Source: Thalassobacillus sp043497085
GTDB lineage: Bacteria; Bacillota; Bacilli; Bacillales; Halobacillaceae
DNA length: 64,000 nucleotides
Assembly (NCBI GenBank): GCA_043497085.1
Contig: JBIEKI010000004.1
Strand: one strand, 5' to 3'
The position numbers and the translations under genes are program-made. This document shows positions 35,037 through 43,055 of the stretch, one piece after another; the first letter of the stretch is position 1, and each line of letters opens with the position of its first letter. A model generated the notes under the pieces. It was not told the origin of the DNA. It did no database searches and was given only the letters and a program-made list of their open reading frames with translations.

Positions 35037-35844
35037 TTTCATTCTCCTCTGGCTCTGCTTGAGCGCCTTCTTCATCTTCTGATGATTCTTGTTCAGATGT
35101 TGAATAAGCTTCAAAGTAAGCACCCACATCAATATGGATGATCCCTTTATCTTCCGGACCTAACTGAGTCACGATTGAAGGGTATGCTCTCATTTTTTTA
35201 GAAAAGTTCCGGATCGTCCCCTGTACTTCATATCCATCATTCATATAAAGTTTGATTTGAAATGGATTATCATCGGTCGGCGTCCAGTGAATTTCAGATA
35301 TCAGCCTGGCTATACTGGCTGGGAGTGCCCTCAGTTCTTTGGACATCTCTTCCAGGTAAGTAGCTTTATCGAAGCCAATCAAAAGTGGAGCATCGCCGTT
35401 TGTAACATGAAGCTCATAGGATTCCAGGCGTGTCCCATTTTCCAGGATAGGATAATAGCTGCCATCCAGCTTCACATACCCGACCCGGTCAAATTCATCC
35501 ACCTTGATTTGGATGGTATTTGGAAAGTTACGAGACACACTTGCTTCATTTACTTCTGGATGGGCCTTTACACTAGTTTGGATTTGTTGTTTATCCACTT
35601 GCCAAAAGTTCTCGTCTCCAGAGACATGGCTCATCTCCCTGACCTCTTCGTCTGTAACATGGACATTTCCACTGACCTTGATATTCTTTACATGGCTAAG
35701 GGGGGACTGCAAGTAGACCACTATCGCAATCAATAAAAACAAAATTGTTAGGTAAAAGATCAAGCGTCTGTTCGCTTTTTTCTTCCGAGCCTGCTTCAAC
35801 TTCGGAATGCGATCTTCAATGGACACAATATTCTTTTTCTCCAT
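35020..35844 (-). CDS. divIB: Cell division protein DivIB/FtsQ
   Basis: Single-pass division protein that forms a subcomplex with FtsL and DivIC. 274 residues: a basic cytoplasmic N-terminus (KLKQARKKKANRR), a membrane segment (residues about 28-46, LIFYLTILFLLIAIVVYL), the POTRA domain (SPLSHVKNIKVSGNVHVTDEEV...) and an acidic C-terminal tail rich in E and S. It is normally preceded by murG-murB; here it stands after a 650-base non-coding gap, so it needs its own promoter. Confidence 0.95.
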   Translation of the reverse strand: MEKKNIVSIEDRIPKLKQARKKKANRRLIFYLTILFLLIAIVVYLQSPLSHVKNIKVSGNVHVTDEEVREMSHVSGDENFWQVDKQQIQTSVKAHPEVNEASVSRNFPNTIQIKVDEFDRVGYVKLDGSYYPILENGTRLESYELHVTNGDAPLLIGFDKATYLEEMSKELRALPASIARLISEIHWTPTDDNPFQIKLYMNDGYEVQGTIRNFSKKMRAYPSIVTQLGPEDKGIIHIDVGAYFEAYSTSEQESSEDEEGAQAEPEENENETQG

Positions 35845-36246
35845 AATGGTGATTTCCCCTTAACATCGTTCAATATAATGAAAGACAGTTGTTATGTAGG
35901 AAAAATGTTTTTTGACCTTATGTTCCTATCATACATTACCTTTCAACTATCTTCCGTTGTTTCTAACAATTGGAAACAATTGTTACTCAGACCCCTCTGG
36001 TTTCAATCCTTCAAGAAAAAGCATCGGGTCACTCGAGTTAAGAAGTTATCGGTAGATGCAACCTAACCAACTGGTTTACCTGATTTGAGCCCAAACCCGT
36101 TTGAATGTACCCGCTTGAAAGTTTATTTAAACATTTATCTGCCCCTCCATTTTATCATGTTAGAACAAGTTTTGTGACTCTTAGTGTTAAAAACTTGATA
36201 TTTTTTAAAGATTCACCATATTGAGTGGTAATTAAGACTCTCCGAA
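35845..36246. other. Non-coding gap where murG and murB would be expected
   Basis: AT-rich stretch between divIB and the spoVE terminator. Only short chance ORFs are present. I found no recognisable remnant of murG or murB by eye, and no confident promoter for divIB. Confidence 0.6.
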
Positions 36247-36286
36247 CAAAAAAAGCCGAAACTATGCCCGTTCACATAGTACGGCT
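36247..36286 (-). terminator. Intrinsic terminator downstream of spoVE
   Basis: AGCCGTACTATG pairs with CATAGTTTCGGCT around an 8-9-base loop (one bulge), followed by TTTTTTT on the minus strand. A degenerate palindromic repeat lies between it and the spoVE stop. Confidence 0.8.
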
Positions 36287-36364
36287 TATGTCATGTAAAT
36301 TTGACTGTCATTGACAAATTTCTTTACTGCTACGAAAATTTCTTGATTTATAAAATTAAAATTA

Positions 36365-36490
36365 ACTACAACGGGAAAAGTATACCACTCGATTGCCATA
36401 AGTAGTGAGGGCGGGCAGGGAAAACAGAAAGCTTTCCGCGGGCGAGACGGGAAGCGACCTATTTTCCTGGACCCGTTACTCTGTATCAGC
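36365..36490. repeat. Degenerate relic of a palindromic core
   Basis: GGCGGGCAGGGAAAACAGAAAGCTTTCCGCGGGCGAGACGGGAAGCG-type sequence is a shortened, diverged version of the core of the composite elements. It keeps GAAAGCTTTCCGCGGG and GGACCCGTTACT segments. No arms or termini are recognisable. Lies just after spoVE. Confidence 0.55.
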
Positions 36491-36496
36491 AAATGA

Positions 36497-37606
36497 TTAA
36501 AGTTTCGAGTATCTGCTGACGCTTAGCAGGATACCTACAGAACATAGCGTTAAGGTCAAAGACGATCCGCCATAGCTTAAAAACGGAAGTGTGATGCCCG
36601 TGACAGGAATGAGACCTGTCACAACACTGATATTGATCATCACCTGGATTGATATCATGCCGATGATGCCGAGCGCAAGCAGACTCCCATATAAGTCAGG
36701 AGCATAAAGGGCTACCCTTATTCCTCTCCACAGAATAAGCAGAAATAACAGCAGGACAAAGGCGCCACCAAGAAATCCTAACTCTTCCGCTAAAATAGCA
36801 AAAATGAAATCTGTCTGGGGCTCAGGAAGGTAAAAGAATTTCTGCAGACTCTGGCCAAGCCCAAGCCCCATTAAACCGCCAGGGCCAATCGCATATAAAG
36901 ATTGAATGATTTGAAAGCCACTGCCTAATGGATCTTCCCAGGGATTCAGGAAGGCAGTTATTCGTTTGATCCGGTAAGGAGCAGATGCAATCAATCCAAC
37001 AAAACCAGCCAGCCCAAGCAGACCTAACCCGATGAAATGCGCCCATCTGGCGCCAGCCACAAAAATCATCAGCATGCAAGTGCCCACAAGTACAACCCCG
37101 GTTCCTAAATCCGGCTGCAGCATAATCAGTGCAAATGCCACCATTACCAGACTCAAGGCAGGCAAAAACCCTTGCTGAAAAGAAGTGATGTATTTTTGCC
37201 GTTCCGATAAGAACTTAGCTAAAAATATAATCAAACCGAGCTTCATGAATTCAGACGGCTGGATACTGAAAGCACCGACTCCAATCCAGCTTTGCGCCCC
37301 TCCTCTGACCATACCGACCCCAGGGATCAATACCGCTATTAAAAAAACAAAACAGATAATTAAGAGTTTTTTTGCATGGGTCCTCCAGAATAAATAAGGT
37401 ATTCTTGCAATAAAAAACATCGCCAGGACCCCGACACCTGCAAATAGAATCTGGCGTTTCGCAAAGAAAAATGAATCGTTGAATTTATAGGTCGCCCATA
37501 TACTGGATGAACTGTATACCATGATGACTCCTATCGTCAGTAAAGAAAGGATTCCGACCATCAATAGGATATCCGGCATTGTTTTAGGATTACTCGTCTT
37601 ATGCAA
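36497..37606 (-). CDS. spoVE: SEDS glycosyltransferase SpoVE
   Basis: Integral membrane peptidoglycan polymerase of the SEDS family, needed for spore cortex and working with SpoVD. The 369-residue protein has ten predicted membrane helices and family signatures IQPSEFMKLG, LQPDLGTG, SAPYRIKRITAFLNPWEDP and GITLPFLSYGGSS. It matches SpoVE more than vegetative FtsW by its position after murD and its close SpoVE-like sequence. The start is TTG at 37606 after GGAGGAGGGG; a terminator-like hairpin covers this RBS. Next gene downstream would normally be murG. Confidence 0.92.
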   Translation of the reverse strand: MHKTSNPKTMPDILLMVGILSLLTIGVIMVYSSSSIWATYKFNDSFFFAKRQILFAGVGVLAMFFIARIPYLFWRTHAKKLLIICFVFLIAVLIPGVGMVRGGAQSWIGVGAFSIQPSEFMKLGLIIFLAKFLSERQKYITSFQQGFLPALSLVMVAFALIMLQPDLGTGVVLVGTCMLMIFVAGARWAHFIGLGLLGLAGFVGLIASAPYRIKRITAFLNPWEDPLGSGFQIIQSLYAIGPGGLMGLGLGQSLQKFFYLPEPQTDFIFAILAEELGFLGGAFVLLLFLLILWRGIRVALYAPDLYGSLLALGIIGMISIQVMINISVVTGLIPVTGITLPFLSYGGSSLTLTLCSVGILLSVSRYSKL

Positions 37607-37645
37607 AGAAAAAACCCCTCCTCCAACTAAAATTGGAAAATGGGG
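37607..37645 (-). terminator. Terminator hairpin overlapping the spoVE ribosome-binding site
   Basis: The minus strand reads CCCCATTTTCCAA TTTTAG TTGGAGGAGGGG then TTTTTTCT. This makes a 12-bp stem with one bulged A and G-T pairs, followed by a T-run. The 3' arm is the spoVE Shine-Dalgarno (GGAGGAGGGG). It starts 22 bases after the murD stop, so it may end the mur transcript and also hide the spoVE RBS. Confidence 0.75.
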
Positions 37646-37666
37646 CTTTTACTGCGGAACAAGCCC

Positions 37667-39016
37667 CTACTTCAGCTTATGCACAGCTTGGACATACATA
37701 TGCCCTCTTTCTTCAAAAGTACGGTATTGATCCCAGCTTGCGCAAGCTGGAGACAAGAGGATGACGTCCTTATTTTCGGATAGTTCATAAGCTGTCTGTG
37801 CTGCTTGTTCCACATTATCGACTTTTTTAATTGCTGTTATACCAGCCTGTTCTCCAGCCTGCTGGATTTTATCGGCTGTTTCGCCGAACACAACCATCGC
37901 TTTGACATGGTCTAAAAAAGGAACTAATTCATCAAAATCATTTCCCCGGTCAAGACCGCCTGCCAAAAGAATCACCGGCTGTTTAAAAGAACTTAACGCT
38001 TTCGAGGTAGCGAGAATATTTGTAGCTTTCGAATCGTTATAGAACAGTCTGCCTTCAATGTTGTCTACAAACTCTAAACGGTGCGGAACACCTTTGAAGC
38101 TTGTCAACACGTTTGTTATTCCTTCATTGGTGGCACCATTCAATTTAGCAGCAGCTACTGCTGCCAAAATATTTTCCATATTATGTTCCCCGACAAGAAC
38201 AACCTCGTCCCGCTTGATGATTGGCTCGCCGTTGTAATAGATATATTCTTCATCCGCATACGCGCCCTTATCAAGTTTCTGTTTTGTAGAAAAAGGGATA
38301 AGCTGTGCGTTTGCTTCGCCTATAAACTTAGCAATCGTCGGATCATCGTAATTAAAAACGAGAAAATCTTCCTTAGACTGGTTTTTGAAAATTTGCGCTT
38401 TCGCCTGTTGATAGTTCTCTAATGTTTTATGATAGTCCAGGTGGGCTTCATATATATTCAATAATACGGCAACAGTAGGCCGGAAACGCTCAATGCCCAT
38501 CAATTGGAAAGATGACAATTCAATAACCAACGGGTCTTGATCATTCGTCTGCCTGGCTACTTCACACGACACTTCTCCGATATTACCAGCGATACTTGAC
38601 TGCTTGCCGCTTTTCAATAACATTTCATGGGTCAGGGTAGTGGTAGTGGTTTTTCCATTGGAACCCGTAATCCCAATCATCGGTCCTTTATGAAGGATAC
38701 CGGCAAGTTCTACTTCCGTGATGATCGGCAGCCCGCGCTCCTCCGCTTCAGCTATCAGGCTGTTGTCATATGGAATGCCAGGATTTTTGATCATGACATC
38801 GATTCCATCCAGTGCTGAAACAGGATGGCCGCCAAGGATAATTTCGGCGCCTGCCTCTTTTAGCTCCTGTACGACCGGATCCTCCGGGTTAGCTTTATAA
38901 TCATTGATACGGACAGAAATACCGCTATCCAATAACAGCTTAGCAGCAGCTGTTCCGCTTTTAGCGAGTCCTAAAATTAGTGCATGATGATACGTAAAGT
39001 CTTCTAGTCGTTTCAA
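37667..39016 (-). CDS. murD: UDP-N-acetylmuramoyl-L-alanine--D-glutamate ligase
   Basis: Adds D-glutamate to UDP-MurNAc-L-Ala. The start is TTG at 39016 overlapping the mraY stop (TTGA), 8 bases after GAGGTG; 449 residues. The Mur ligase ATP loop GITGSNGKTTTTTL lies near residue 115, with central motifs NIYEAHLDYH and YNDSKATN. The usual MraY-MurD-SpoVE order is kept. Confidence 0.97.
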   Translation of the reverse strand: MKRLEDFTYHHALILGLAKSGTAAAKLLLDSGISVRINDYKANPEDPVVQELKEAGAEIILGGHPVSALDGIDVMIKNPGIPYDNSLIAEAEERGLPIITEVELAGILHKGPMIGITGSNGKTTTTTLTHEMLLKSGKQSSIAGNIGEVSCEVARQTNDQDPLVIELSSFQLMGIERFRPTVAVLLNIYEAHLDYHKTLENYQQAKAQIFKNQSKEDFLVFNYDDPTIAKFIGEANAQLIPFSTKQKLDKGAYADEEYIYYNGEPIIKRDEVVLVGEHNMENILAAVAAAKLNGATNEGITNVLTSFKGVPHRLEFVDNIEGRLFYNDSKATNILATSKALSSFKQPVILLAGGLDRGNDFDELVPFLDHVKAMVVFGETADKIQQAGEQAGITAIKKVDNVEQAAQTAYELSENKDVILLSPACASWDQYRTFEERGHMYVQAVHKLK

Positions 39017-39999
39017 CCTAACCACACCTCAATATAGATTCCTAGCATTGCAAACACAAGACCGAGCAGCCAGAAAGACGTCACTACACGCCATTCCGAC
39101 CAGCCTTTCAATTCATAATGGTGATGAAGCGGACTCATACGGAATACCCGCTTGCCTGTAGTTTTAAAAGATATGACTTGAATGATAACGGATAAGGTTT
39201 CGATAACAAACACGCCACCGATGATGACAAGTAATATTTCCAGTTTGGTAAGAATTGCTACTATAGCGATCGCTCCACCCAATGCCAGTGAACCGGTGTC
39301 TCCCATGAATACTTTAGCAGGATGTGCGTTGAATACCAAAAATCCCAGCAGTGCCCCAACAATAGCCAATGAAAATATCGTGATTTCAAATTGTGGATTA
39401 CCCGTCCATGCAAGAATGGCAAAAGCACCGAAAGCTAAAGCAGCCGTTCCTGCGAGCAGCCCGTCGAGACCATCTGTCAGGTTAACAGCATTCGAAGCAC
39501 CTACCAGCATGACGAGGATCAATACCGGGTAAAGCAGTCCGAGGTCCAACTGAATATCAGTAGCCGGAACAGCTATGTATGTCGGAAAGTCATGCTGTCT
39601 TAGAATCATGTAAACCACAACAGCAATGACTAATTGTGCCAGTAGTTTCTGCTTGGAGGTCAAGCCAAGATTCCGTTTCATGACGACTTTGATAAAGTCA
39701 TCTAAAAAGCCGATCAATCCATACCCGATCAATACGAATAAAAGTAAAAAGACTTCAAAACTCATCGGGTTGGGATTGAATTTTGCTGCCATGATCAAGG
39801 TTGTGATACTAACAGAAAATAATACCATCAACCCTCCCATGGTAGGTGTTCCGGATTTTTTTTGATGGCTTTCTGGTCCTTCTTCCCGAATACTCTGACC
39901 AAATTTCAATCTGCGTAGAAAAGGGATGAATACCGGTGAGATCAGGACGGTGATTAAAAATGCGACTGCTATGGTGATTAATAGTACAAAATCGTTCAT
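39013..39999 (-). CDS. mraY: Phospho-N-acetylmuramoyl-pentapeptide-transferase
   Basis: Polytopic enzyme that transfers phospho-MurNAc-pentapeptide to undecaprenyl phosphate, giving lipid I. The 328-residue protein has ten predicted membrane helices. Catalytic-loop signatures are GFLDDFIKV, NAVNLTDGLDGL and FMGDTGSLALGG, and FRMSPLHHHYE lies near the C-terminus. Follows murF by 33 bases. Confidence 0.98.
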   Translation of the reverse strand: MNDFVLLITIAVAFLITVLISPVFIPFLRRLKFGQSIREEGPESHQKKSGTPTMGGLMVLFSVSITTLIMAAKFNPNPMSFEVFLLLFVLIGYGLIGFLDDFIKVVMKRNLGLTSKQKLLAQLVIAVVVYMILRQHDFPTYIAVPATDIQLDLGLLYPVLILVMLVGASNAVNLTDGLDGLLAGTAALAFGAFAILAWTGNPQFEITIFSLAIVGALLGFLVFNAHPAKVFMGDTGSLALGGAIAIVAILTKLEILLVIIGGVFVIETLSVIIQVISFKTTGKRVFRMSPLHHHYELKGWSEWRVVTSFWLLGLVFAMLGIYIEVWLG

Positions 40000-40032
40000 T
40001 TGTTGTTCCTCCTTTACGACAGTTCCCGTCCG

Positions 40033-41397
40033 TTACTTTTCTATCAAGGGCTCGATAATTGTTTCCAGTTCTACACCTCGGGATGCTTTTACCAGAATGA
40101 CTGTATCCTCGCCCAGTTCTTTTTCGACCATTTGCTGCAGCTTTTGCTTATCGGTGAAATGGTCCGTTTTTATTTTAGGATTTTTTTGTTTAGCGGCTAT
40201 ACTGATTTGATTGGCATCTTCTCCATACGTAAATACAGCAGCGATTGTGTCATCAATCACTTCTGCCACAGACCGGTGCATTTGTTTCGCGTGTGTGCCA
40301 AGCTCATAAATATCACCAAGAACAAGCACTTTGTGCGTCTTTTCTTTCATTCCCTTGATTACTTCGATGACAGCTTTCATCGAGGTGGGAGAAGCATTAT
40401 ACGCATCATTAATGATCAAAGAGCCGTGCTTTCCTTTTAGTCTTTCGAAACGCATGCCTGTCACTTCTATATCGTTTAATCCTTGTTGGATCTGTTCTGG
40501 TGAAATATCCAAAAGACGAGCAAGGGTAATGACGAAGCTTGCATTTTTAACATTATGCTTCCCGGCAAGCGGTAATTCATAGTTGATGCCAGCAATAGAA
40601 AAACGGCTGTTTTGATCTGTCAATTCAAGGTCTTCGATACGGGAACGATTCTGAGGCTCCATCCCGCACCCCCAATTGTTCTCATCCTTTAATTCTTCTC
40701 TAAGCAAAGGTTCGTCTCCATCAAAAATCAAGGCCCCTTCGTTCTTAAGCCCTGCTTTTATTTCCAGCTTTGCCTTAGCAATCCCCTCCCGGCTTCCTAA
40801 ATATTCAATATGAGATTCGCCGATATTTGTAATGATTGCATAATCCGGCTTCGCTAAATGGCTCAGCACTTCGATTTCCCCAGCCTGGCTCATACCCATT
40901 TCCAGGACGGCCACTTCTGTATGTTCAGGCATAGCAAAAATAGTCAATGGCAAACCGATGTGATTATTAAAATTCCCAGCTGTTTTATGGGTGCGGAATT
41001 TAGTGCCCATGACAGCTGCCGTTAAATCCTTCGTAGTCGTTTTTCCATTTGAGCCGGTCACACCGATAACAATCGGGTCGACTTTTTCTAAATAGAGTAC
41101 TGCCATCGCCTGCAGAGCAGCCAAAGTATCGTCGACAAAAAATAACGGGAAATCCGTCGGTACATACCGAGGTATTTCCCTGTCTTTCTGCCATATCGAT
41201 GCGACAGCACCATTTTCAATCGCTTGTTTGAGGAACTCATGGGCATCGAAGTTTTCGCCGACAATCGGAACGAAAATGCTCTGCTTCAGATCTTTTCTTG
41301 AATCTGTCATTACATGACGTAATGGAATACGATCATTTACTGCCCCTTTGGACTCCGGGAATAAATCATTCAATTCGTTTACAGCAAATAACATCAT
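40033..41397 (-). CDS. murF: UDP-N-acetylmuramoyl-tripeptide--D-alanyl-D-alanine ligase
   Basis: Adds D-Ala-D-Ala to the muropeptide precursor. The 454-residue protein has the ATP loop GVTGSNGKTTTKDL near residues 110-123 and the MurF-type YNASPTSMKAVIEV block. In B. subtilis murF sits elsewhere, next to ddl; here it is inside the cell-wall cluster between murE and mraY, the order seen in many other bacteria. Starts as ATGATG overlapping the murE stop. Confidence 0.97.
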   Translation of the reverse strand: MMLFAVNELNDLFPESKGAVNDRIPLRHVMTDSRKDLKQSIFVPIVGENFDAHEFLKQAIENGAVASIWQKDREIPRYVPTDFPLFFVDDTLAALQAMAVLYLEKVDPIVIGVTGSNGKTTTKDLTAAVMGTKFRTHKTAGNFNNHIGLPLTIFAMPEHTEVAVLEMGMSQAGEIEVLSHLAKPDYAIITNIGESHIEYLGSREGIAKAKLEIKAGLKNEGALIFDGDEPLLREELKDENNWGCGMEPQNRSRIEDLELTDQNSRFSIAGINYELPLAGKHNVKNASFVITLARLLDISPEQIQQGLNDIEVTGMRFERLKGKHGSLIINDAYNASPTSMKAVIEVIKGMKEKTHKVLVLGDIYELGTHAKQMHRSVAEVIDDTIAAVFTYGEDANQISIAAKQKNPKIKTDHFTDKQKLQQMVEKELGEDTVILVKASRGVELETIIEPLIEK

Positions 41398-42869
41398 TTA
41401 CTCTCCTTTAGCTGCTTTAAAAGTTCTCGTGCTATTTCACGGTCATCAAACTCGTATCGTTTGCCGTTAATGTCCTGATAGGTCTCATGCCCTTTGCCGG
41501 CAATTAAAATCATATCCCCTGGCTGTGCTTTTTCCACAGCAAATCGAATCGCTTCCTTACGGTCCACGATTCTGTCATATCCTCCTGCTTCCAGATGCTC
41601 CACCATATCATCGAGGATCTGCTCTGGAGGCTCTGTTCTAGGGTTATCGGAAGTGAAAATAGCATGGTCACCAAATTCCATCGCTACATCAGCCATTAAC
41701 GGACGCTTCGTACGGTCACGGTCTCCACCGCAGCCAACAACTACCCTTACTTTGCCCCGACAGAACTCCTGCATCGTCTGCAGGACATTATGAAGGGAGT
41801 CGGGTGTATGGGCATAATCGACGACTACACCGAAGGGCTGCCCTTCTTCCACAGGCTCAAAACGCCCGCGCACACCTTTGGTAGCTTCCAGCGCTTGCTT
41901 GATAACATCCAGTTTCACCCCGGAGGCGATAGCTGCGCCTGCTGCGCCCAGCATATTATAAACATTGAATTTACCCATCAAACTGCTGTTGATGGTGACC
42001 TCGCCTTCCGGAGTGTTCAATGTAAAGGTTGTGCCTTTTTCATGTAATTGAAGATTCTCAGCCATAATTGCAGCTTCTTTTTGAATGCCATAACTAAGAA
42101 CCGGCTGGGCAGTACTTCGCTTCATGACGTCGGCTGCAGGATCGTCCTCATTGATGATGGCGAATTTAGGTTTCTCCGGATTGAAGGTATTGCCCAGTTG
42201 AGCGAACAATAGCGATTTAGCATGGAGGTATTCATCCATATTCCCATGATAATCCAAATGGTCCTGACTCAGGTTTGTAAAAACCGCTACATCAAAATCA
42301 CAGCCATGGACCCGGCCTTTATCCAATGCATGAGAAGACACTTCCATAACCGCAGTGTCCACATTTCTTTCCTTCATCTCATGAAAACTTTTTTGCAAAA
42401 ACAAAGAGTCTGGTGTCGTATTCTTAACAGGATACACCGACTCATTTATTTTCATTTGGATCGTGCCGATCAAGCCGGTTTGATGTCTGTTCATTTGAAA
42501 GATTTCATCAAGCAGATAACTGATTGACGTTTTACCATTCGTACCGGTGATCCCAATCAATTGCATGGAAGTGGTAGGGTAGTGATAATACGCGTTGGCT
42601 ATACTGCCCATCGCCCTGTTCGTATCCGGCACAACAATATACGGGATAGAAACCTTCAGCGGACGTTCACAGATAATCGCAGATGCTCCCTGCTGCACCG
42701 CCTGGTCCGCAAAGTCATGGCCATCAAAATGTTCCCCGGGGAGACAGATGAACAGGTCCCCTTCCTTTACATTCCGGGAGTCCATCTCCACCCCGTTAAT
42801 TTCGATATCCTTCAATGGTTTATTTGTTTGAAAATAAGGTATATGTCTCAATAATTCTGGTAGCTTCAT
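41394..42869 (-). CDS. murE: UDP-MurNAc-L-Ala-D-Glu--meso-DAP ligase
   Basis: Adds the third stem-peptide residue. The 491-residue protein has GITGTNGKTSISYLL (ATP loop, near residue 110). The DNPRTEPPEQI motif near residue 405 includes the DNPR signature that reads meso-diaminopimelate rather than lysine. Separated from spoVD by about 190 bases that contain a tandem-hairpin repeat. Confidence 0.97.
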   Translation of the reverse strand: MKLPELLRHIPYFQTNKPLKDIEINGVEMDSRNVKEGDLFICLPGEHFDGHDFADQAVQQGASAIICERPLKVSIPYIVVPDTNRAMGSIANAYYHYPTTSMQLIGITGTNGKTSISYLLDEIFQMNRHQTGLIGTIQMKINESVYPVKNTTPDSLFLQKSFHEMKERNVDTAVMEVSSHALDKGRVHGCDFDVAVFTNLSQDHLDYHGNMDEYLHAKSLLFAQLGNTFNPEKPKFAIINEDDPAADVMKRSTAQPVLSYGIQKEAAIMAENLQLHEKGTTFTLNTPEGEVTINSSLMGKFNVYNMLGAAGAAIASGVKLDVIKQALEATKGVRGRFEPVEEGQPFGVVVDYAHTPDSLHNVLQTMQEFCRGKVRVVVGCGGDRDRTKRPLMADVAMEFGDHAIFTSDNPRTEPPEQILDDMVEHLEAGGYDRIVDRKEAIRFAVEKAQPGDMILIAGKGHETYQDINGKRYEFDDREIARELLKQLKESK

Positions 42870-42951
42870 TTTCTATCATCCTAACTGTAAACACATTCTC
42901 ATCTATTATAGCAAAAGTTTCTTCATCTCACGATGACAGAAAAAAATTTAA

Positions 42952-43050
42952 TTAGGAAAACTTGACTTGTCCCCAAGACCATAGGGCGAAAGCCTTCGTT
43001 TTTTCCTATTCTTTCATCCTTTAATAAAGGTAAATATTCTTAAAGGAGAA
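42952..43050 (+). repeat. Tandem-hairpin repeat, copy 3 (spoVD-murE gap)
   Basis: A more diverged copy (TTAGGAAAACTTGACTTGTC, GGGCGAAAGCCTTCG, TTTAATAAAGGTAAATA) in the same orientation as the others. It lies between spoVD and murE on the minus strand and would be in their shared mRNA. Confidence 0.75.
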
Positions 43051-43055
43051 AACTA

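Noticed and set aside
36286..36492. 68-residue minus-strand ORF after spoVE as a possible murG remnant
   Set aside because: It translates the decayed repeat core and terminator region; I see no MurG or MurB motif.
36497..37606. Calling this gene ftsW instead of spoVE
   Set aside because: Length of 369, TTG start after murD, and close SpoVE-like sequence in the cell-wall cluster favour spoVE; vegetative FtsW in Bacillaceae is normally encoded elsewhere.
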